The position numbers were made by a program, and so were the translations under genes. The notes beneath the pieces were generated by a model. That model made no database searches, was not told where the DNA came from, and saw nothing but the letters and a program-made list of their open reading frames with translations. Below are positions 16,652 to 35,500 of a stretch of DNA of 64,000 bases, piece by piece. The stretch's first letter is position 1; every line of letters begins with the position of its first letter. Source of the stretch: Chrysoperla carnea. Lineage: Eukaryota > Arthropoda > Insecta > Neuroptera > Chrysopidae. The DNA is taken from contig NC_058338.1 of the NCBI RefSeq assembly GCF_905475395.1, positions 96,643,435 through 96,707,434 of the forward strand. Direction: 5' to 3'.

Positions 16652-18554
16652 GTACGGAAGCCTGAATGGCTCACAGTCAATTTATGAGAAAGTGGCGCTA
16701 CACTAGCTTATTTTTTAAATGTGTACTACCCACAAGTATTCGCGATTAACTGTACCTATAGATGGCACTGCCAGCCTTTCAATAGGGCCGACAAGAGTGA
16801 TTGTTATTTAAATGTTTTTAAACAAGCAAGTGATTCAAATATTTGTTAAAATTATAAAAACAATTGGAAAATGTATTCGAAATTTAATATAACTTCTGAA
16901 GATATTTTGTCATTGTCACGTGTGACGGCGCGGCCTGTGGTGAATTTTGTCTGCGAACGAAAATAGTGTTAAAAATCCAAGCTTCTTGCACGTCTAAAAA
17001 CAAAATATGCATCAGAAACACATATGATTCAAGTGAAAATCGAATTTTCCGGCAATATGAAAAAAATTGTTTGTTTTTGCTCTTGTGTGGCCGGGGCGGG
17101 AAATCAATGCAAACGTTCCTACGCCACTTTGTTTTCTTTGAACAGGTAAAATTTTAAACAATAATTAATAATTGCGATAATGAGCCATTAAGATGCTACA
17201 ATGTTTATATTAATTTTCAATAATTTAACCAATTATTATGCATGCTTATTAAGTTTATGTCCCTTTTATTTTGTAGGCACACACTCGAATATCTGAAGCA
17301 GCTTAGTTGTGCTGATATAAGATATAAATGGGGACAACTGAAAAAAAAAACTGTTGAATCTGAACGAGTCATGCCATGGTATTAAATTGGATACCAACAG
17401 GGAAAATTGACAGTTGGAATCGCAATGGCTTTCAGTCGTTTCAACACTGTGTTTTCATCTAAAAATTTATCGTAACATTGTAGATGTTGTTATCAACCAT
17501 TTTTATTCATTTAAAACATTAATTCTTACCTATAAAGTGAAAATTCTCTTTTTTGAAATGCTCACTGCATACTCGCATGCTGGGCTTGCACTCTTTAATT
17601 TTCAAATTAAAGAGCCTAGATTGCTTAAAATTTTCGTCCGGTGGAAAAAGGTGGAAGCTTACACTATCTAAATTTGTTTGCGGACACCCACTTACACAGC
17701 ATTTTTGATTTATTTTAATTTATTCATTTTTCTAAAATGTAATCAAAACGGTAAACAATCACTCTTAATGTTTCTACAGAAGTTCACTTGGCGGCGCCAC
17801 GAGATTTGTTAATTGCGAATAAAACTAACTTTTAAAAAGCCACTAGTTCACTTGCAAAAAGTGCACTTGTGACTTGTGGTATTATGGAAACGAACCTTTT
17901 TGAAGATGTCGGTATTTGTCATGTGCAGATTTCTAATTATAACGTCATAATAAAAATTTAATAAAACTTTTAAGGGTTAGAAATTAGAAATGTGCAGATT
18001 CAAAAGAAAGATATCAACAATTAAAGCATTATATTTTTTAAATAATACTAAAGAAAATTTTGAACTATCTACATAAGACAAATTATAAACATTATCATAT
18101 TATTATTAAATTCAGACAAATAATTATTAATAATTCCAGATAGTTTCGGCAGTGTGAAATTAAAGGATACCCTGGTGGAAAAAATATTTGAAGAAAGAAT
18201 AAAAAATTCTGAAAAAGTCTTAGGAACTTTGAATTTCTCAACGTTTTCGGACTAGTCTAATTCAGAGTTATTCAGAGTTCTTAATACTTTTTTAAAGTTT
18301 CTAAGACTTTTTCAGAGTTTCCTAAGACTTATTCTTTTTTCAAATATTTTTTCCACCAGGGTAATCATCACCGGCTGACATCTTCAAAAAAGTTCGTTTT
18401 CATAATACCACAAGTCACAAGTGCACTTCTTGAAAATGAAGTACTGACTTTTTTAAAGTTGGTTTTATACTTGTGGGTAGTACACATTTAAAAAATAAGC
18501 TAGTGTAGCGTCACTTTCTCATAAATTGATTGTGAGCTATTCATGCTTCCGTAC
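16652..18554. mobile_element. 1.9-kb element with about 90-bp terminal inverted repeats
   Basis: The outer ends are inverted copies: GTACGGAAGC followed by TGAATGGCTCACA at the left, with GCTTCCGTAC at the right end. Both arms include CTAGCTTATTTTTTAAATGT. An inner pair of inverted stretches (about 17825-17930 and 18366-18470, containing CACAAGTGCACTT-type motifs) suggests a nested foldback. It contains the MITE at 18170-18361. No convincing transposase and no clear target duplication. Confidence 0.7.
18170..18361. mobile_element. 192-bp mariner-type MITE
   Basis: Perfect-looking terminal inverted repeats CCCTGGTGGAAAAAATATTT and AAATATTTTTTCCACCAGGG, with TA duplications at 18168-18169 and 18362-18363. 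The interior is rich in CTAAGACTT and TTCAGAGTT. Degraded relatives lie at about 10050-10275 and 21960-22150. Confidence 0.9.
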
Positions 18555-18779
18555 TTAGGGGGGTTGTAAAACCACGTTTTGCAAGCAAAAAAAAAGTTGT
18601 GCTTCCTGCGTAATACGTGAAAAACTTTCGTTTTTTTTTTCAGTTTTTGCAGTTCAATTCAAAAACTATGAGCTTTTGACATAACATGCTGTATCATTTT
18701 GAGAGTATACTTAATTTGGAAAAATTGAAGCCCACCTACAGTTTCGTATGTCTAATAGTTTTTGAGATATAAAATCCTT

Positions 18780-19545
18780 GGAAAATTTCAGAAATTCTAA
18801 AATTTTCAGTTTTGTTTATGTTAAACCGTTAGAGATAGAACAAAAGTTTAAATATAAAAAATGTTCCTTATACCAAAATAAACAACTTTTGTTTGAAAAA
18901 ATTTTTCGTAAACATCATTGTTTTCTCGTGCAGGGGCAAATTAGGCCAAAACTTTGGTGTCTATTTTCTCCCAAAATGTAAAAGATAGAGAGATGAAAAT
19001 TCAATATATGTAATATGCAAGGTATACTATGTTTAGTCCCAAGTTTGTAACGCATAAAAATATGGATAGTATGAACAAAATTTGGGTATAGGTGTTCAAC
19101 ACGATAACTCAAAAACGAAAAAAGATACAAGCTGCTCAGGACAGCGTGCTCAGCACATAAAAAGTGAGGTCAAATTCGTAAATGGGCAACATAGGTCAAA
19201 TGGGTCTTGGGTCCGAACAATTGACTGAGTTAATTGTTGAAATACCATGTATAGACAGTGTTGATTACTCTACCACATTACACATATACTTATACATGTC
19301 ACATATTCATAACTAATATTCCCATATAATACATACAATAAAATTTGCATCTAATGTGCGCCCTCGTGATTAAACAGTGATGTTTACAAAAAAATGTTTC
19401 AAATAAAAGTTGTTTTACACATAAACTTTTGTTCTATCTCTAACGGTTTACAAGATGGGTCCTACGGACCCCCAAGAACCAATTGACCTATGTTGCTCAT
19501 TTACGAACTTGATCTCACTTTTTACGTCCTGAGTACGCTGTTAAA
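18780..19545. repeat. Rearranged, partly palindromic family R copies
   Basis: Contains family R landmarks in both orientations: CGTTAGAGATAGAACAAAAG near 18830 and its complement near 19435, and AGTTTAGTCCCAAG-like sequence near 19033. This looks like two R copies joined head to head. It borders the left end of the B2 duplication. Confidence 0.6.
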
Positions 19546-19837
19546 CAAATTAAACAAATACGTTTTTAATGCCAACTAGCATATCTAAAACGTATTATCG
19601 GGGCTATTAAGCATAACGCGGGATATATAAATATTAAATAAAATTTTGTATTTCTTCTTCTAGTTTTGTAATTCAAAATTGAATTGAATAAATAATTTAA
19701 CTTGATAAAATAGTCAAATGAATTTAGGATAAATGAATTTGACGGATAATTGTTGGGAGTTACATTACTGGGTGGTAATTTTTCTAAAATTGGAAGTAGA
19801 AAGAGAAAACATTTTTTTAATAAACATTTTGTAAAGG

Positions 19838-28019
<8,182 letters not shown>

Positions 28020-28069
28020 TATTTTTAAATTTATTTTTCCCACTTTCTTTATTTACGAACACATGAAAA

Positions 28070-30040
28070 TTACGAAACTATGATTACCTCATATATTTGT
28101 TTTTGCAAATATCTCCTAAACTATGAAATAATTGAAAATAATTCTGATTTTTTGAATTTTCGATCTTTTGATAATAAAATTGTCTCCGAAATAATCTCTC
28201 GATGGCCTCTATAACGTTCTTCTAGCGACGTCTGTGATTCTTCTTCAATGATTTTCGTCTAGTGAACAGTACGTGATCCTTTAAGGAATTTTTCTTTAAT
28301 CCTAATTTTTAATGCGCTATAGTAAAATTTTTAAATCAGGGTAATAATAACTACATTAATAGTAGTGCCGTAATAGGGTTGATAGCGTCTAGACCTGTCC
28401 AGCCGCTGGACTCCACTCCAGCGTCCTCTTTGGTAACATTTTGATACCCCCCCTCCCAGAGAAAGCAATATCACTTGGAGAAAGTGATGTTTGAAACTAC
28501 AGAACTTTGCCGAGACTAGAAGCATCAAGGAAAGTAAACAGTTTCTCTACTTAAACATATCTGAGTCCTTGTTTAAACAGATTATTTACAATTAGCTTTT
28601 GTTCACGACTTCGCTCGTGATAATGATTCATTTAAATGGATTTCATACAATAATCATTGATTCATTTAGAGAACCTGCCTTTACCTCTCTTATCCTCTCC
28701 ATATATTACTCGCAATATAGACAATGCCAACTTTGAAGACCCACTTACAATCCTTCAATCCGCTTGTCCTTGCGTACCGTGACCCCTACTAAGCAATAAC
28801 TTTAGCATTCGGTCATGGAATTCACTGTGCTACCTTAAAGAATTAAATAAAAAAATGATAAGTACAGTAAAGTTAAACCTCCTGGTGGAAATATTTTTTA
28901 TCAATAGTTCAGTGTTCTGAAAAACAATTCTAGAAGAATGAGTAACTAAAAAAATCAAACATTCTGAAAAGTATGAAAAGATTTATGTAAAACTTATTAA
29001 GCAGTTTGAAGACTAAATTTTTGGACTAGAAGACTTTTTCAGAATTAAGATATTTTATGAAAATTTAGCTAAAGTAACAGTAAGACTTTTTCAGAATTAA
29101 TCAGAGTAAAATTTAAGAGATATCTGATTTTCAAAAAATTAATTGCTGTAGGTTTTACCCGAGTAGAAATTTTAATCCGGGTCTGATCCAATTGGCCGTA
29201 GGTTCTATCCGGCTTGGATGTGGAAAATCTGATCAGATTCGGACAAGTTGTGTAACGCTTGAGTCGCTCCGGCCCGGAGCTGGTACACTCATCCGGCCCG
29301 GAGCTGGTACACTCATCCGGCCCACATCGACTCTGCTTTTACGGCCCTGATAGAGGTATTTTTATCCCTCCCGGATTGGTTCTCGACTGATCAAAAACTG
29401 ATCCAATTTTTCTGAAATGACATCATGCTGAGAAGTGGTGGGCCGGATCAAATTCGGATAAGATTTGTAACACTTGAGACAGTCCGGGCCTGAAGCTGGT
29501 GCACATATCCGGCCCACATTAATTAAGCTGTTATGACAAATTTTACTTAAGAAGCTTGAGTTTGTATTCACATTTTTAAGTAATAAAAATGACTCTTTTA
29601 AAATGCTTTGCAAGTATATAGGCAGGTTTGTGTTTCTCTACATAAATGTTCTAAACAAAAATAATATATTCACATAAGTGACCACATGTTTGTTATTTCC
29701 AAAATATAATCTATCCAAAAAGGACAAGATTCAATTTTGTTTATATTACAAATTGATAGTATTTATACTTCTTTAGGTGACAATAATATTACAATTACTG
29801 GGCAAACACTAAAAAAGGAAAACCAATTTACAACTATCCATGTTCATCAGAATCATTAAATATGTGGAATGTGACTAGAAGAGATTCCAATATTATCACT
29901 TGTTCATTAACTAACATTGAGAAAAAAATGATTTGTATTGACTTAATTGACATTTAATATCATAGCATACTTTGTTATTAAGTTATGTCATTATTATTAA
30001 ATATTTGTTGAAATTAAAATGAATTGAAACTTTATTCATT
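28070..30040. other. Intergenic with GC-rich short tandem repeats
   Basis: No gene is visible. At 29269-29322 a 24-bp unit, CCGGCCCGGAGCTGGTACACT plus CAT, is repeated directly about 2.3 times. A diverged longer copy of the same context follows at about 29440-29525 (TTCGGATAAG, AGCTGGTGCACA, CCGGCCCACAT). This is unusually GC-rich for the window. A degraded CCTGGTGG-type MITE may lie at about 28880-29110. Confidence 0.55.
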
Positions 30041-30149
30041 TTCAAGGTTTTTGATGTGAAACATCTATAGCCACGTTATATGATGGTGTATATATACAGT
30101 CTATATGCAGTAGTGTGTAGACAGTAGTAGTAGCTATATGATGGTATAT

Positions 30150-30525
30150 ATATACAGTGTGTGTTTGAAGCATCTTGGGATATAAATATGTCTGTAGTAT
30201 GACTGAATACAGAATACATTCGTTTAGTAATGCATCTAAAAGAGAGGTATTATATACATGCATTGAATTACTTGGAAGACACTTGGAGGTGGGAGTTTTT
30301 TAGTTACAGATAACTATTAAGTTAGTATGCAACAAATCTCCCACTCTCTGCATGCATACAACGCAACAGCTTGTCCTATCGTATCTGTTTATCGTATCTG
30401 TAGTGTTACAATACATGAATAATACCTCTCTTTTAGATGCATTACTAAACGAATGTATTCTGTATTCAGTCATACTACAGACATATTTATATCCCAAGAT
30501 GCTTCAAACACAGGCTGTATATACA
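30150..30525. repeat. Hairpin-forming inverted repeat, about 105-bp arms
   Basis: The left arm contains GAAGCATCTTGGGATATAAA and TCGTTTAGTAATGCATCTAA; the right arm (about 30420-30522) is their reverse complement with few mismatches. The overlapping short frames on both strands are mirror images of each other and not genes. Relatedness to 20080-20395 is suggested by layout. Confidence 0.75.
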
Positions 30526-30568
30526 GTCTATATGCAGTGGTGTGTACAATAGATGCTGTATTTATTAG

Positions 30569-31961
30569 ATCCCACCAAAAACATAAATGTGTAAAAAGGC
30601 GTAGATGTCACAGAATCCCAATAAACTCAATTACGTCAGCCCAAAAAAGTTGTGAAATCCCTTAGAGAAAAAAATTCTTCGAAAAAAATTTATAAAAATG
30701 ACATAAATTTATTGAGTAACTTTTCCGTAAAGAAGCATTAAAGTATTACATTAGCAACTTTTCGGTGACTTCATACCTACACGCACCTGTATAGGAGAAC
30801 AAAAGATAATCGTTACCTACTTTCTCCCTCCTCCCCTCTAATGTTATGACGTTATAATTTTTTCACAACTTTTATTTAACATCAAAATTTAAATTTAAAC
30901 AATCAAAGTATTCTTTATATTAAAGTCAAGCACCTACTTAACAAAGGCCTAATTTTTTTTACTAAAGTACGAAAATTATTGCTTTAAATTTTACTTCGCA
31001 AGTTTTTATACCATGTATATATGAAATATACATAGTATTATAAGTTTAGTCCCAAGTGTGTGACGCCTAAAAATATTGATGCTACAAAAAAAAAATTGGT
31101 ATAGGTGTTCATAAAATCACCTAATTAATCCATTTCCGGTTGTCCGTCCGTCCGTCCGTTCGTCCGTCTGTGGACACGATTACTCAAAAACAAAAAGAGA
31201 TATCAAGCTGAAATTTTTACAGCGTGCTTAGGACGGAAAAAGTGAGGTCAAGTTCGTAAATGAGCAACATGGGTCAATTGGATCTTGGGTCCGTAGGACC
31301 CATCTTGTAAACCGTTAGAGATAGAACAAAAGTTTAAATGTAAAAAATGTTCCTTATCAAAAATTAAACAACTTTAGTTTGAAACATTTTTTCGTAAACA
31401 TCACTGTTTACCCGTGAGGGCGACAATTAGGGCGGAAATTTTATAATATGTACTATACTTGATTATCAGTTATGTATGTGTCACATGTTGGTATATGTAA
31501 TGTGATAAAGAAATCAACACTGACTATATATGGTATTTCAACAATTAACTCAGTCAATTGTTTGTTTTCACTTGTTTATTTTTAGATTCGTTTTTATATT
31601 CCGAATACTTGCGAAGTAAAATATTAAATAAATACGTACTAAGGACAAACTTACACAATAAATTTAAAGCAATAATTTTCGTACTTTAGTAAAAAAAATT
31701 AGGCCTTTGTTAAGTAGGTGCTTGACTTTAATCTCCTATACAGGTGCGTGTAGGTATGAAGTCATCGAAAAGTTGCTAATATAATATTTTAATGCTTCTT
31801 TACGGAAAAGTTACTCAATAAATTTATGCCATTTTCATAAATTTTTTTCGAAGAATTTTTTTCTCTACGGGATTTCACAACTTTTTTGGGCTGACGTAAT
31901 TGAGTTTATTGGGATTCTGTGACATCTACGCTTTTTTACACATTTATGTTTTTGGTGGGAT
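30569..31961. mobile_element. Foldback element interrupted by a family R copy
   Basis: The ends are ATCCCACCAAAAACATAAAT and its complement at 31942-31961. Long arms (30569-31003 and about 31608-31961) carry matching stretches such as GTGTAGGTATGAAGTCAT and CTAATTTTTTTTACTAAAGT. The left arm has about 110 extra bases. A family R copy sits exactly in the loop. The element at 46124-46620 shares the same ATCCCACCAAAAA end. Confidence 0.8.
31007..31575 (+). repeat. Dispersed repeat family R, copy in foldback loop
   Basis: Runs from TTATACCATGTATA to GTTTTCACTTGT and includes a short (GTCC)n run at about 31141-31165. Nested inside the foldback element. Confidence 0.85.
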
Positions 31962-32087
31962 ATAAACATTACTCGTAGATAAATAATATTATATATCATA
32001 ACAAGATTATACATATTTGTTTGAATTATGTAGGGCAGGCAGTGTCTTTCTGTCTATAAGCAATGCACGCCACTGCCAAATACTAAT

Positions 32088-32573
32088 TATACCATGTATA
32101 TATGAAATATACATAGTATATTAAGTTTCGTCCCAAGTTTGTAACGCTTAAAAATATTGATGCTAAGAAAAAAAATTTGGTATAGGTGTTCATAGAAACA
32201 CCTAATTAATCCATTTCCGGTTGTCGCAAATGAGCACCATAGGTCATTTGGGTCTTGGGTCCGTAGGACCCATCTTGTAAACCGTTAGAGATAGAACAAA
32301 AGTTTAAATGTAAAAAATGTTCCTTATAAAAAAATAAAAAACTTTTGTTTGAAATATTTTTTTGTAAACATCACTGTTTACCCACGAGGGCGTTAATTAG
32401 GTGCAAATTTTATAATATGTATTAATATAGGAATATCAGTTGTGTGTGTGTCTATTTAAAAGTGAATATCTTTTGTTATTTACGTGACGTCAAAAAACAA
32501 ACGATTGCGCATCAACACTGTCTATACATGGTATTTCAACAATTAACTAAGTCAATTGTTTGTTTTCACTTGT
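32088..32573 (+). repeat. Dispersed repeat family R, copy abutting the giant ORF
   Basis: Same ends as the other copies, with a deletion of about 80 bp after CCATTTCCGGTTGTC. Its last base (T at 32573) is the final base of the stop codon of the large ORF on the minus strand. Confidence 0.85.
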
Positions 32574-35500
32574 TATAAATAAATTTCGTAAGCAAAGTTT
32601 CGTAAACGAAACCAAAGATCTACAGATCTTTTTACAATTTTTAACAAAATTTGTATACAAGTTTCTTTATTAATTTCATTTTCTAGTTTTGTTTTTTCTA
32701 ATTCTATAATTTCATCGTTTTTATTTGTTTTATTATTCAATTTTTGTATTTGTTTATTTATTAATTCTGTAATTTTATCAAAATAAAATAATGCTTGTTG
32801 TATTAATTCTAAATCTTTTTTAATAGTTCCTATTTTCTCATAAGATTTAGTTAAAATATTATAAATTATATATTTTTCATCAAACTTTAAATTTGAATCA
32901 TTTAATTCAATTTGTTTTAAATAATTTAATGATTCATTATAAATTTGTAAAGCTTCTTCTGTTTTATTACATGATATGTATTTATTACCTAAATTATAAT
33001 GTTTATCACCTAATTCTATTAAAATTTTAATATTCAATTGATTATATTTAATATTATTTAAATTTAATTTGTATTGTTTTATTAAATCTAATGCGTGTTT
33101 TAAATATTTTATTGATTGTTCATATTCATTAATTAATAAATTTAAATGTTTAGTTTTAGTAGCATAATACCCACAAGCACATGCTAAATTAAAAGCACCT
33201 TCCTGCTTATCTGTATTAATATTTATTTTAATTAAATAATTGTTTGTTTTTGTAAATAATTCTATAAAATCATTTTCACAATTAATTAAAAGAAAAAGAC
33301 AATTGCAACTATATGTAAATTCCTTATAAATTTTATTTAACGCATTGTTAATTATTGCATTAATTACTTTTATATTTTTAATTAAATTATTGAATTCATT
33401 TTCAAGTTTAATTAATTGTAATTTTAAATTATTTACATTATAATTCATTTGATTTTTATCATTAATAATTAGTTTTACATTTTCATAAAATAAAATAACT
33501 TTTAATTTAATAATAAATAAAGGAATTAAATTAAATTCATTATCATAATTATTTTTGAATTGATTTTCTTTTAAATTACTTAATTTTATTAAAATTAAAT
33601 TAACTTGATTGATAAATTCAATTTGATTTGAATTTTTAATTGTTTCTATTAATAAATAATATTTTAATTTAAATGTGCGATAAATAATAATGAATGGATT
33701 GTTTGAATCATTTAATATAATTTTAATTAAATCATTTGCTTCCTCAAATTTATTAAATTTAATATAATTTTCAATTAAAATAATTTTGTATTCAAATTCT
33801 AAATTAATTCGTTTACACTTTTCTTTATTTAATTCATTTTCTTGTTTTATTTCTTCTAATTCAATAATTTCATCATTTTTATTTGCTTTATTATTTAATT
33901 CTTTTATTTGTATAATTATTAATTCAGTTAATTTATTAAAATAAAAGAATGCTTGTTGTATTAATTCTATATCTTGTTTTATAATTCCTATTCTTTGATA
34001 ACATTTAGCTATAGTCTTATATAAATTATATTTTGTTATAAATTCATCATTTGAATTATTTAATTCAATTTGCTTTAAATAATTTAATGATTCATTACAA
34101 TTATTTAAAACTTCTTTTGTTTTATTACACATTGTCATGTTTTTATTACTTAAATAACAATATTTAATACCTAAATTAATTAAAATACCATAATTAACGT
34201 TATTATAATTTAATTTATATTGTTTTATTAAATCTAATCCTTGTTTTAAATATTTAATTGATTCTTCAGGTTCATTATCTGATACATGTTTAGTAGCATA
34301 ATAGCCACAACTCTGTGCTAAAAAATTTGCACTATTATGTTTTTTTAAATAATTATTTATTTTATTTAAGTAATTGTTTGCTTTGTTAAATAATTCTATA
34401 AAATCATTTTCACAATTAATTAATTTAGTTTTAGTAATAATAGAATTATAAGCAAGAATAAGATTATGTAATGCATCATCAATATGAACTGTTAATTGAC
34501 TATTCAATAAATTATGATTAAATAATTCATTAATTTTATTTTCAACATCAATTAATTTTAATTTTATATTTATATCACAATTGATTTGTTTTTGTTCTAA
34601 ATCAATACATTTATTAATTAAACTAATATTAATTATAATAATATAACAATCAATTAATTTATAATTATCACCATGATATTCTTTTATTATATATTCATTT
34701 TCTTTTAAATAATTTAATTCAAATAATATTTCTTTACTTACATTCACACATTCAAGATCAGTTGAATTTTTAAATAATACTTGATGTTTAAGATACAGAA
34801 TGTCACATTTATCCTTTAAATATAAATTTGAATCATTTAAAATCATTTGAATTAAATCATTTACTTGATTGAATTTATTGAATTCAATATAAATATTGAC
34901 TAAATCTATTTTATATTTTGATACATTATTTAATTTTATTAATTGTTCTAATATTTTTAAAACTTTTTCATAATTATTATTTTGTTTATAAAATAAACAT
35001 CTTGTAATAAAGAAACAAGTGTAATAAATAAACAAATAACAATCTGTACATAAATTATTAATATTATTTATTTGTGTTGATTCAATTTGTTTATAAATTA
35101 TTTTTAATAATTTATAAAGTTTATCGTAATCTTTAATATTATCATAAGAAAATGATAAAGCAAGTATTACAATTAAATATAAATCATTTATATTATTTTT
35201 TACATTCCATTTTGTATTTGTGTTAAAATGAATACAATTAATATTATTATTTTTATAAATTAAATAATTAAATAAATTAAATTCAATTGTATTATTTTTA
35301 ATAATTAATTCTAAACATTTTTCATAATATCTGATAGCTTCATTATACATAACCAATAAATAATAACTGCAACCTAAACTAAAACATGTTTGAATGGATT
35401 TAGGATAATTAATATCATATTCAAATTTATATATTTTAGATATACAATTCAAATGATTTAATGAAGGTAAAATCTCTTTTTTAATTCTTTCTGATAACGA

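Noticed and set aside
30042..30665. Several 65-73-aa frames on both strands with near-identical protein pieces
   Set aside because: They are mirror translations of one inverted repeat.
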